A DNA stretch of 5,679 nucleotides from CS1-C013 sp964347265 (GCA_964347265.1 CAYFXV010000033.1:1-5679); one strand, 5' to 3'. Shown: positions 1 through 5,535, counted from the first letter of the stretch. The notes: generated from the letters alone by a model not told the origin. A program made the numbers and translations.

Positions 1-1
1 T

Positions 2-134
2 TAGAAATCTCAGCTTATAAAATCTAAACTAGATGTTTCCTAGGGTTATTTTCATATACTGACCGGTCAAATAAATGAGAGATTAATCTGGGTTATTATT
101 TTTCTATAGGTTAAATTGATATATGTATGGGAAA
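2..134. repeat. Intergenic repeat element, copy 1
   Basis: Bases 2-55 align without gaps to 4114-4167 with only four mismatches (11, 12, 41, 43), including 28 identical bases at 13-40. The element has a TATA-like box (CTTATAAAAT, 14-23) followed by a core that starts TTTCC (36) and ends ATGGGAAA (127-134). The 99-base core matches the 98-base core of copy 3 at both ends (identical run at 51-60, and the AT-rich block around 105-124) while its middle has diverged. The middle holds a perfect GC-rich palindrome, TGACCGGTCA (60-69). No coding potential is visible. On the minus strand the TATA-like box could drive a gene beyond the left edge. A MITE-like repeat or a duplicated promoter region are both possible. 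Confidence 0.75.
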
Positions 135-160
135 GTGACATTTTTTAACTCAGTCATATT

Positions 161-181
161 AAATAATCTAAGGGATTATTT
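161..181 (-). terminator. AT-rich stem-loop after the copper ATPase gene
   Basis: The sequence AATAATC (162-168), a five-base loop and GATTATT (174-180) form a perfect inverted repeat that abuts the ATPase stop codon; one more A-T pair is possible at 161/181. On the minus strand it is not followed by a long T run, so it is a weak intrinsic terminator at best. It could instead stabilise the 3' end of the message. Confidence 0.35.
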
Positions 182-2190
182 TATTTTTTGATTGATAAAA
201 ATCTAGCATTTATTGCAACAATTATAGTGCTCAAAGACATTAAGATTGCACCTATTGCCGGAGTTAGAAGAATTCCTAGATTATAAAGAACTCCTGCTGC
301 TAAAGGTATTGCTACAACATTATAACCTGTAGCCCATAGAAGATTTTGTTTCATTTTTCCATAAGTGGCTTTTGCTAGACCAATTATAGAGACGACATCT
401 CTTGGATCGTTTCTTATTAAAATAATGTCTGCTGATTCTATGGCAACATCTGTTCCAGCACCTATTGCTATTCCAACATCAGCCTGAACTAAAGCGGGAG
501 CATCATTAACACCATCACCTACCATTGCCACATTCAATCCTTGAGATTGAACTTTTTTAATTACTTCAGATTTCTCATGAGGTAAAACTTCAGCAAAGAA
601 ATCATCAAGACCTAATTCTTCTGATACCCATTTTGCAACTTGTTTATTGTCACCGGTTAACATCATACACTTAATTCCCATAGATTTTAGCTTGTTAATA
701 GCTTCTTTTGATTCTTCTCTAATCAAGTCAGCAAGAGCAATTGCACCTATTACTTTATTTTCAAATAAAACATATACAATTGTTTTTCCTTGTTTTGATA
801 ATTCATTGATTTTTGCATTTTCTATTTTAATGTTGTTTTCTTTCAGATAATTTTGACCTACTGCTCTAATTAGTTTTCTATTAATTATACCTTGAATACC
901 TTTTCCTGGAATAGATGTAAATTTTTGGACAGTTAAAATTTTAATATTTTCTTCATTTGCTTTCTTTATAATACCTTTAGCTATAGGATGTTCTGAATTG
1001 GATTCTAGTGAAGCAGCATAAGATAGAATTTCATCTTCCTTATATTCATTTTCAGCAATCATATCAGTAACTCCAAATTCACCTTTTGTAAGTGTTCCTG
1101 TTTTGTCAAACACAATAGCATTTATACTTCTTGCTCTTTCAAAGGCTGCTCTGTTTCTTATTAAAAGACCGTTTTTTGCTGAAATGGATGTTGAAACTGC
1201 AACAACCAATGGTACAGCTAGACCCAATGCATGTGGACATGTAATAACCATTACAGTAACCATTCTTTCAAGAGAAAATACAAACTCCATTCCAAAATAA
1301 AGCCATGATATCAAAGTAATTGTTCCGATTGAAACAGATATTATAGTAAGCCACATAGCTGCCTTGTTTGCTAAATCTTGTGTCTTTGACTTTGATGCTT
1401 GTGCTTGTTTGACAAGATTTATAACCTGTGATAGATATGAATCTTTACCCGTATGTGTTATTTTTACATGTATCGCTCCTTCACCATTAATAGAACCGCC
1501 AATAACTTCATCACCCTTATTTTTATTTACAGGTTTAGATTCCCCTGTCAACATAGCTTCATTAACACTTGTTTCTCCTTTAACTACAATGCCATCTGAG
1601 GGGATTTTTTCACCTGGTTTTACAAGAATAATGTTATCAACAATCAGTTTTGAGATAGGAATATCTTCTACATTTCCATCACTTTTTACAAGATGTGCTT
1701 CAGAAGGTAATAACTTAGCAAGAGTTTCTAATGCACGAGAAGCACCCATAATAGATCTCATTTCTATCCAATGACCTAAAAGCATGATATCAATCAAAGT
1801 AACAAGTTCCCAGAAAAAGAATTTTCCAGAAAGTCCAAATACTACTGCACTACTGTAAAAAAATGCCACACTAATTGCCAATGCAATTAGTGTCATCATA
1901 CCAGGTTGCTTTTTCCTAAGTTCCTTAAAAATGCCTTTTAAGAATGGCCATCCACCGTAAAAAAATACAAAAGAAGAAAGGACGAAAAGCACATACTTAT
2001 CTCCTAGAAAATTAAAGGTAAATCCAAAGAATTCTTGAATTAATGGTGATAGAATCAAAATAGGAATAGTCAAGATAAAAGAAATAAAAAATCTTCTTTT
2101 AAAATCCTTTACCATCATTTCATGATGATTAGCATGTTTAGTATGCTCTTCCTTATGTTTTTCATGATTCATTTGATTCATGTTCCTCAT
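181..2190 (-). CDS. copB: Copper-exporting P-type ATPase, CopB type (P1B-3)
   Basis: This is an ion-pumping membrane ATPase predicted to move copper (Cu+/Cu2+, possibly Ag+) out of the cytosol. The 669 residues are full length for CopB. All core P-type motifs are present: TGES 215-218 (actuator), DKTGTLT with phospho-acceptor Asp362, SEHP with the HP pair at 401-402 (nucleotide binding), TGDN 512-515 and GDGVNDAP 558-565. Eight membrane helices lie near 34-52, 65-86, 97-120, 124-142, 278-298, 306-336, 615-636 and 640-660. The metal-site signatures are those of subgroup P1B-3: CPH at 318-320, N-x6-YN-x4-P at 616-629 and MS-x-ST-x5-N at 651-661. The N-terminus is rich in His (9, 12, 16, 19, 22, 23) and Met in place of a CxxC HMA domain. 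It is the last gene of the operon, 15 bases after the regulator. The start could be Met1, Met4 or Met7: the only Shine-Dalgarno-like GAGG (2186-2189 region) lies inside the first codons. Confidence 0.95.
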   Translation of the reverse strand: MRNMNQMNHEKHKEEHTKHANHHEMMVKDFKRRFFISFILTIPILILSPLIQEFFGFTFNFLGDKYVLFVLSSFVFFYGGWPFLKGIFKELRKKQPGMMTLIALAISVAFFYSSAVVFGLSGKFFFWELVTLIDIMLLGHWIEMRSIMGASRALETLAKLLPSEAHLVKSDGNVEDIPISKLIVDNIILVKPGEKIPSDGIVVKGETSVNEAMLTGESKPVNKNKGDEVIGGSINGEGAIHVKITHTGKDSYLSQVINLVKQAQASKSKTQDLANKAAMWLTIISVSIGTITLISWLYFGMEFVFSLERMVTVMVITCPHALGLAVPLVVAVSTSISAKNGLLIRNRAAFERARSINAIVFDKTGTLTKGEFGVTDMIAENEYKEDEILSYAASLESNSEHPIAKGIIKKANEENIKILTVQKFTSIPGKGIQGIINRKLIRAVGQNYLKENNIKIENAKINELSKQGKTIVYVLFENKVIGAIALADLIREESKEAINKLKSMGIKCMMLTGDNKQVAKWVSEELGLDDFFAEVLPHEKSEVIKKVQSQGLNVAMVGDGVNDAPALVQADVGIAIGAGTDVAIESADIILIRNDPRDVVSIIGLAKATYGKMKQNLLWATGYNVVAIPLAAGVLYNLGILLTPAIGAILMSLSTIIVAINARFLSIKK

Positions 2191-2205
2191 TTAAAATATT
2201 TTTAT

Positions 2206-2484
2206 TTACAAAGGAACGCCAAAGGCTTCAGATATCTTTCTCAGTTTTTTAATCTCTTTTAAGAATTTAAAACCCCTTTCTGTTATGACGAAAAAGGTCT
2301 TGTTTTTAGTCTTTTTTTCTTCAATAAATTCTTTAGTTATTAAAAAATCAAGATAACCTTTCAATCTAGAATGTGTTAAATTGGCCTTGTAAACTATATG
2401 GGTTTTTCTCATTTTTCCATTTGCTTTTCTAAGAGTTCTTAATATGTCTACGTAAATCTGCATTCTGGTTCTTCTAGAATTCAT
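2206..2484 (-). CDS. Winged-helix DNA-binding regulator (HTH_45-like)
   Basis: This is a 92-residue cytosolic transcription factor of the archaeal HTH_45 type. The layout fits: a basic N-terminus, helix 1 about 5-20 (ending VDILRTLRKANG), helix 2 about 26-34, recognition helix about 37-50 (THSRLKGYLDFLI), a beta wing 52-68 rich in Lys, then the typical ITERGFKFL turn (67-75) leading into a C-terminal basic helix that may dimerise. It has no cysteine and few histidines (29, 38), so it is unlikely to bind copper by itself. Its ATG overlaps the stop of the seven-helix gene (ATGA, 2481-2484), which predicts translational coupling, and the ATPase gene follows after 15 bases. I infer that it controls this operon, perhaps through the dyad at 3207-3247, with the membrane partner sensing the signal. 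The fold assignment is firm; target and signal are inference. Confidence 0.85.
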   Translation of the reverse strand: MNSRRTRMQIYVDILRTLRKANGKMRKTHIVYKANLTHSRLKGYLDFLITKEFIEEKKTKNKTFFVITERGFKFLKEIKKLRKISEAFGVPL

Positions 2485-3179
2485 TTATTTTTCACCCTAA
2501 CAAGCATGAAAAGGAGAGAGAGGAAGCTTATTAAAATTGAAATGTGAGCAAAAACGTACATCCAGTAACTAATTATAGAAAATATGTGTAACAGATGGAA
2601 CAAAGAAAGAAAAATAAATGCTGCAACAACCAAAAAAGAGTTTATATTTTTCTTTTCACTGAAATTGATTATATTTCTAAATAAAACAAAAACTACCATA
2701 ATAAAAGCTGTTAGATGGAAAAATTCATGATAAGTATACCAAACCCTGTTTCCTTCTGCTGCTGGTAAAGATATTAAAACAACAAGAAAATAAGTCAAGA
2801 ATATTATTAGTGGCAATTTAGGTATCTTGAATTTTTTAGGAAGATAGGCTGACATAAAAAGGGCATAAGCTGATATTGACAAACCAAAATACAGTAAGTA
2901 TGAAAAATCCTCTAAAGAAAATGTGCGGTCTAATAGTCCCAAGAGGCAAGAGGTGGGACAATCACTGAAAGTTAAATAACTGAACATATTTGTTATTGAT
3001 AAACTAAGGAGACCGAAAGAAAGGAATAAAAAACCGTAATAGAGATACATGTGTCTTTTCTCGGAACTCAATGAGTATAATTTATGAAAATAAAAACTAA
3101 GTAAAAACCCAATTAATGAACTTATTAAATACATAATCGAGTCAAAACCATAGAACCAATTAGGTATCAAAGGGTGCAT
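2481..3179 (-). CDS. Seven-helix membrane protein with intramembrane histidines (putative sensor)
   Basis: The 232 residues form seven hydrophobic helices near 12-32, 43-66, 92-112, 120-139, 150-168, 180-200 and 204-227. The basic loops (32-43, 114-121, 168-178) and the basic C-terminus place the N-terminus outside and the C-terminus inside. The start of helix 1 (PNWFYGFDSI) and the His-rich late helices resemble uncharacterised seven-helix proteins I associate with DPANN archaea; that link is from memory. Candidate ligand residues are H151 and H155 (HEFFH, helix 5), H195, H198 and H212 (helices 6-7), and an outer-loop CPTSC (C74, C78). HEFFH formally fits HExxH, but a protease is not the only reading; metal or haem binding is as likely. 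It is the first gene of the operon and overlaps the regulator by four bases, so a sensor/regulator pair for copper is a reasonable inference. The ATG at 3179 follows a TATA box by about 26 bases. Confidence 0.8.
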   Translation of the reverse strand: MHPLIPNWFYGFDSIMYLISSLIGFLLSFYFHKLYSLSSEKRHMYLYYGFLFLSFGLLSLSITNMFSYLTFSDCPTSCLLGLLDRTFSLEDFSYLLYFGLSISAYALFMSAYLPKKFKIPKLPLIIFLTYFLVVLISLPAAEGNRVWYTYHEFFHLTAFIMVVFVLFRNIINFSEKKNINSFLVVAAFIFLSLFHLLHIFSIISYWMYVFAHISILISFLSLLFMLVRVKNK

Positions 3180-3199
3180 TTTACCACTATTTATTTTTC

Positions 3200-3209
3200 T
3201 TTTATAACC
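3200..3209 (-). promoter_or_regulatory. TATA box of the sensor-regulator-copB operon
   Basis: On the minus strand the sequence reads GGTTATAAAA, preceded by a purine run (AAAAAGG) that could serve as a BRE. Its centre lies about 26 bases before the ATG at 3179, so transcription would start at or next to the start codon (leaderless or nearly so). A weak GTGGT before the ATG is the only Shine-Dalgarno-like sequence. Confidence 0.6.
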
Positions 3210-3247
3210 TTTTTAAGTTTTACGAACGTAAAGACCGTACTTAAGGT
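3207..3247. promoter_or_regulatory. Extended dyad, candidate operator of the copper operon
   Basis: The core TTTACG-AA-CGTAAA (3219-3232) is a perfect 14-base dyad. Around the same centre lie outer arms ACCT...TAAG (3207-3217) and CTTAAGGT (3240-3247), which also pair apart from small length differences. The element abuts and overlaps the BRE/TATA region of the minus-strand operon, where a bound dimer would block TBP/TFB. It is a good candidate site for the winged-helix protein encoded by the same operon. Binding is inferred. Confidence 0.5.
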
Positions 3248-3290
3248 TCATACTTTTTGTTCGCAACTGAATTATACCACATATCCCTAT

Positions 3291-3303
3291 TAATAATATA
3301 TAG
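3291..3303 (+). promoter_or_regulatory. Possible TATA box for the Met-rich protein gene
   Basis: TAATAATATATAG on the plus strand would place the transcription start near 3325, giving a leader of about 140 bases before the ATG at 3466. A second weaker box (GTAAATAGA, 3342-3350) would start transcripts just before the GGAGGT at 3375. AT-rich background makes either call weak. Confidence 0.25.
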
Positions 3304-3374
3304 AAAAAAAACAACTGGATAAATCCCACCCAAGTTTTTGGGTAAATAGAAAAAAGCGTCCACGTTTGTTTTTT

Positions 3375-3461
3375 GGAGGTTGCAAATATGAAAATAAGGT
3401 TTAGAACTCTTAGTCCAATGATGCTTTGGCGGAGGATTAAAACCAACAATTTAGAGGTGAT
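3375..3461 (+). promoter_or_regulatory. Structured leader with several Shine-Dalgarno-like sites
   Basis: Three purine motifs lie within 90 bases: GGAGGT (3375-3380, seven bases before an in-frame ATG at 3388), GGAGGA (3431-3436, no start codon at a proper distance) and GAGGTGAT (3454-3461, four bases before the ATG at 3466). GAGGTGAT matches most of the archaeal consensus AGGAGGTGAT and decides the start at 3466. Between them, GGTTT (3398-3402) can pair with AAACC (3440-3444), and TAGTCC (3411-3416) with GGATTA (3434-3439, one G-U pair), forming one long bulged helix. This could gate translation or simply be chance. Confidence 0.4.
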
Positions 3462-3465
3462 AAAA

Positions 3466-3693
3466 ATGAAAAAAATATTGAGTTTTATGTTCCTTGCATT
3501 AGTTTTGATTTCCTCACCTGTAGTAGCTGATAATGATATGATGGATTTGGAGTGTGGTGGAGGTATGATGGGAGGAACAGGAATGTTTGGTATGGGTGCT
3601 CTTGGGTTAGCATTTGCTGTAATAATAGCTTTTGTGTTTTCTGTTGTATTTTGGTTGACATATAACTTGGTTGTTAAAAGAAAGAAGAAATAA
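3466..3693 (+). CDS. Met/Gly-rich membrane-anchored small protein, probably copper binding outside the cell
   Basis: The 75 residues begin with a signal peptide (MKKILSFMF..., hydrophobic to about 20, likely cut after VVA at 19-21). A short exported segment follows (22-44) rich in Asp, Met and Gly with one Cys: MM 25-26, C30, MM 34-35, M40, M43. One membrane helix (45-69) and a KRKKK tail end the protein, giving an outside N-terminus and inside C-terminus. Met-rich exported peptides of this kind are often found with copper genes, and Met/Cys bind Cu+. Its position divergent from the copB operon supports a role in binding or passing on copper. I chose the ATG at 3466 because of the strong GAGGTGAT just before it and the signal peptide at once after; a longer in-frame form from the ATG at 3388 (also with GGAGGT) would add 26 basic residues. 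Function is inferred. Confidence 0.75.
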   Translation: MKKILSFMFLALVLISSPVVADNDMMDLECGGGMMGGTGMFGMGALGLAFAVIIAFVFSVVFWLTYNLVVKRKKK

Positions 3694-3703
3694 AAAAATG
3701 TAT

Positions 3704-3718
3704 AAATAGCCTATTTTT
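3704..3718 (+). terminator. T-rich terminator after the Met-rich protein gene
   Basis: Eleven bases after the stop, AAATA (3704-3708) and TATTT (3712-3716) can pair around GCC, and the right arm runs into a five-T tract (3714-3718). Archaeal termination uses such T tracts. The hairpin itself is weak. Confidence 0.35.
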
Positions 3719-3780
3719 CATCAAAATTTAGTCAAAAACAGCCTGATTTTTAATATGGTTTTTCAAAATGTCGTAGTTAA

Positions 3781-3790
3781 TTTTATAAAT
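3781..3790 (+). promoter_or_regulatory. TATA box of the three-helix membrane protein gene
   Basis: TTTTATAAAT lies with its centre about 35 bases before the ATG at 3820, which predicts a transcript starting about 5-10 bases upstream of the start codon. No Shine-Dalgarno is seen, as expected for a near-leaderless archaeal message. Confidence 0.5.
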
Positions 3791-3819
3791 GATTAAACAT
3801 AACAGAAAACTGTGATTAA

Positions 3820-4089
3820 ATGTCTAATCCAGCTCTATATTGGATTGTAATAGTATTTTTAATAATTGTTGCTATAACATCTTTTGGTTCTATGATTTCA
3901 GGAGCTACTTATGCATCAATAATCCTTGTTATGATTGGCGGTATTGTAATTTTAGCTTATATGGGATTAATTCCTGGAATGCCAAAAAGAGTTGTTTATT
4001 TATTAATCATAGCTTTTTTAGCTCTAATAGCTTTATTTGCTCCAGAAACATTAAAAGAAATTGCAAAAATACTTGGATTTATTCCTTAA
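3820..4089 (+). CDS. Small three-helix membrane protein of unknown function
   Basis: The 89 residues hold three hydrophobic helices near 6-27, 30-50 and 58-75, with a short basic loop at 55-57 (PKR) and an amphipathic C-terminal stretch (76-89). There are no Cys or His residues and no recognised motif, so no metal role can be read from the sequence. By positive-inside reasoning the 55-57 loop is cytosolic. It has its own TATA box and stands alone on the plus strand, 126 bases after the Met-rich gene, and converges on the 53-residue gene at 4201. I do not recognise a family. Strong codon-position bias of hydrophobic residues over a full frame and the well-placed promoter support that it is real. 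Confidence 0.7.
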   Translation: MSNPALYWIVIVFLIIVAITSFGSMISGATYASIILVMIGGIVILAYMGLIPGMPKRVVYLLIIAFLALIALFAPETLKEIAKILGFIP

Positions 4090-4113
4090 TTCCGGTTTAA
4101 CTTTTTAATCTTA

Positions 4114-4181
4114 TAGAAATCTTGGCTTATAAAATCTAAACTAGATGTTTCCCATGGTTATTTTCATGTCTAGTATGGAAA
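4114..4181. repeat. Intergenic repeat element, copy 2 (internally short)
   Basis: Bases 4114-4167 match 2-55 at 50 of 54 positions in the same orientation. The core begins TTTCC (4148) and ends ATGGAAA (4175-4181) but spans only 34 bases, against 99 and 98 in copies 1 and 3, so it appears to have lost the middle. A further block similar to the other copies (TTTTTCAT-GGTTA, 4189-4203) follows. It lies between two convergent genes. Confidence 0.75.
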
Positions 4182-4194
4182 AACGCGATTTTTC
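4178..4194. terminator. Hairpin between convergent genes, possible two-way terminator
   Basis: GAAAAA (4178-4183) pairs with TTTTTC (4189-4194) around the loop CGCGA. The right arm supplies five Ts on the plus strand and the left arm five Ts on the minus strand. It sits between the ends of the genes at 4089 (plus) and 4201 (minus), the place where a bidirectional terminator is expected. Confidence 0.4.
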
Positions 4195-4200
4195 ATGTGG

Positions 4201-4362
4201 TTATTTCTTTTTTGTTTTGAATTTTCCATAAATTATTAAAATAATACCAAAAGCCATCATACTCAAAGCTAATATCTGACGAATACTATAATCTGTACCT
4301 ATAACTAAAACCAAACCAAGAAAGAAAATTATTAGCCCGACAAGCTGAAAGTCAATCTTCAT
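4201..4362 (-). CDS. 53-residue two-helix membrane protein
   Basis: A short frame starts at the ATG 4362 (MKIDFQLVGLIIFF) and ends at a TAA at 4201-4203. It encodes two hydrophobic helices, about 6-22 and 29-45, joined by a short turn (TDYSIRQ), and a basic tail (KFKTKKK), which puts both ends in the cytosol. There are no Cys or His residues. The main evidence that it is a gene is its leader: a 24-base block (4371-4394) is identical to the one before the next gene upstream (5489-5512), and the similarity runs through the ATG into the first codons. It lies 55 bases after the cysteine-rich protein gene on the same strand and may be co-transcribed with it. It is easy to miss because of its length. 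No family is recognised. Confidence 0.6.
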   Translation of the reverse strand: MKIDFQLVGLIIFFLGLVLVIGTDYSIRQILALSMMAFGIILIIYGKFKTKKK

Positions 4363-4394
4363 AATTAAATTTTCTCTTTCTAGAACAAAAATCT
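4352..4394 (-). repeat. Duplicated leader and start region, copy A
   Basis: This copy precedes the 53-residue gene. It shares 24 identical bases with copy B (4371-4394 against 5489-5512) and continues, with small indels, through the ATG to GATTGA in the coding sequence. It contains the palindrome TTCTAGAA (4378-4385). On the minus strand the block ends in GAAAGAGAAA, which may act in ribosome binding. Confidence 0.75.
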
Positions 4395-4417
4395 ATTTAA
4401 TTCTATTGATTAAAGGT

Positions 4418-5479
4418 TTAACAAGTCACAGTTTCAACTGCTTGATTTTTTGGACCTCTTATTGTGATATTATGTTCTCCACCTTGTCCTTCAAATTCGC
4501 ATGTAACCATTCCATTAGGGTTTAATCCTTCACCACATCTTACAGTCACACACCCTACGCCATTACAATTTAGTGAATAAATTGGAGTTAAAGCACCGTC
4601 GATGTACCATAACAAAATATACATATCCTCAATACCTTCATTCTTTATCGTAATTTTAATAGTGTTGTTCTGACAAAAAGCTGATACTATTGATATGTTT
4701 CCTTGTGTTTCTGACCAACCGAGACAGTATTTTTTAATATTATGATCAATTTCATTATTTGATGCGTAGATTATGGCCTCAGTTATCTCAACCTCTTCCC
4801 TACCCATACTCAAAGACTTGTCTATTAACAACAACGATTCATAGAACTTATGTATAAATGTTTCATTTGAGTTATAAATTATATACGCTTGTGCACTCGT
4901 ACAATCCTCAACTACAAGACTATCTTTTAATTTATGTGGTAATTCATAATCTGGACATACATTTTTATGTGCAATTCCTCCTATCCATGTCAGAGGTTCT
5001 CTGATAGTGTCTATTGAAACACAATTATCTAATACATGATGTGTTTCATGGCTTTCCATTTTGCATTTTGAATTTATCGAATACTCTGGTAACCTATATG
5101 CACTGTTACCACCGGCTTTTCCCGTTAAGCATAATTTTCCATCAGGACAGAACATTTTAATCATTTCCTCTTCTGGGTATATGTAATATTTTATCGTATC
5201 AAAACACCATCTAAGGTCGATTCCTGTTATTCTTTTCATTTCAGGATAAAGTATATGCTCTTGGTTGTAAATGAATTCTTGGCAGTCATCCTGAGATTCA
5301 TTATCCAGTTTAGAGCAGTCAATCTCAAATTTGAGAGACGGATAGGGGTTTTCTATTCCTCTTATTTCAGAATCAATTGGTGGTCTTTTCTCTTCCACTC
5401 CTATATTTGATAAAAAGTAAATAGAAACTATTGTGACTACAATAGCAATCAAAACTGAAAAAATAATCAATCTTTTCAT
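4418..5479 (-). CDS. Secreted or membrane-anchored Cys-rich protein with HExxH motif (putative metallopeptidase)
   Basis: The 353-residue protein starts with a signal anchor or signal peptide (MKRLIIFSVL..., hydrophobic 4-24); the rest is predicted outside the cell. Sixteen cysteines (for example 55, 66, 92, 111, 117, 139, 153, 175, 193, 252, 269 and five from 305 to 353) fit disulfide bonding, and NxS/T sites (60, 205, 261, 271, 337) suggest N-glycosylation. HETHH at 144-148 fits the zinc-peptidase motif HExxH; E161, H171, E191 or E214 could be the third ligand, but none is in a diagnostic spacing. The C-terminal part (about 260-353) reads as a beta-sandwich (ITIKNEGIEDMYILLWYIDG) like archaeal surface-protein Ig-type domains. 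A TATA-like box lies about 50 bases before the ATG, inside repeat copy 3. I do not recognise a named family; peptidase activity is a hypothesis. Confidence 0.75.
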   Translation of the reverse strand: MKRLIIFSVLIAIVVTIVSIYFLSNIGVEEKRPPIDSEIRGIENPYPSLKFEIDCSKLDNESQDDCQEFIYNQEHILYPEMKRITGIDLRWCFDTIKYYIYPEEEMIKMFCPDGKLCLTGKAGGNSAYRLPEYSINSKCKMESHETHHVLDNCVSIDTIREPLTWIGGIAHKNVCPDYELPHKLKDSLVVEDCTSAQAYIIYNSNETFIHKFYESLLLIDKSLSMGREEVEITEAIIYASNNEIDHNIKKYCLGWSETQGNISIVSAFCQNNTIKITIKNEGIEDMYILLWYIDGALTPIYSLNCNGVGCVTVRCGEGLNPNGMVTCEFEGQGGEHNITIRGPKNQAVETVTC

Positions 5480-5512
5480 TAATTAATATTTCTCTTTCTA
5501 GAACAAAAATCT
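5467..5512 (-). repeat. Duplicated leader and start region, copy B
   Basis: This copy precedes the Cys-rich protein gene. The minus strand reads AGATTTTTGTTCTAGAAAG and on to the ATG at 5479, then AAAAGATTGA in the coding sequence. The 24-base identical part is 5489-5512, with the palindrome TTCTAGAA at 5496-5503. It would lie in the 5' untranslated part of a message started from the TATA box at 5526-5535. Confidence 0.75.
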
Positions 5513-5525
5513 GTCTGATTCTCGA

Positions 5526-5535
5526 CTTATAAAAT
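5526..5535 (-). promoter_or_regulatory. TATA box of the Cys-rich protein gene, within repeat copy 3
   Basis: The minus strand reads ATTTTATAAG, centred about 51 bases before the ATG at 5479. Transcription would start near 5505, inside the duplicated leader. The same box is present in repeat copies 1 (14-23) and 2 (4126-4135), so it is part of the repeat and may bring a promoter wherever the repeat lies. Confidence 0.45.

Noticed and set aside
647..1774. Plus-strand open frames at 647-850, 1103-1300 and 1364-1774
   Set aside because: They lie wholly antisense to the copper ATPase gene, whose motifs are intact, and their translations show no domain; they are shadows.
2940..2960. CPTSC of the seven-helix protein as a TRASH or CxxC metal domain
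   Set aside because: The spacing is CxxxC and no further Cys ligands are nearby; a disulfide in the outer loop is as likely.
3328..3343. Hairpin ACCCAA-GTTT-TTGGGT as a terminator
   Set aside because: It is a perfect six-pair stem but has no adjacent T tract on either strand and lies between divergent genes, where no terminator is expected. It may be part of the leader of the Met-rich gene.
3213..3449. Minus-strand frame of 78 codons in the divergent control region
   Set aside because: It starts with TTG, has no ribosome site, overlaps the leader of the Met-rich gene and the operator dyad, and has no recognisable domain. Hydrophobic stretches are expected by chance in AT-rich DNA.
3840..4100. 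Second plus-strand frame over the three-helix protein gene
   Set aside because: The translation is rich in Cys, Asn, Tyr and Ser in an irregular pattern typical of a shifted frame; the 3820-4089 frame has the promoter and the regular helices.
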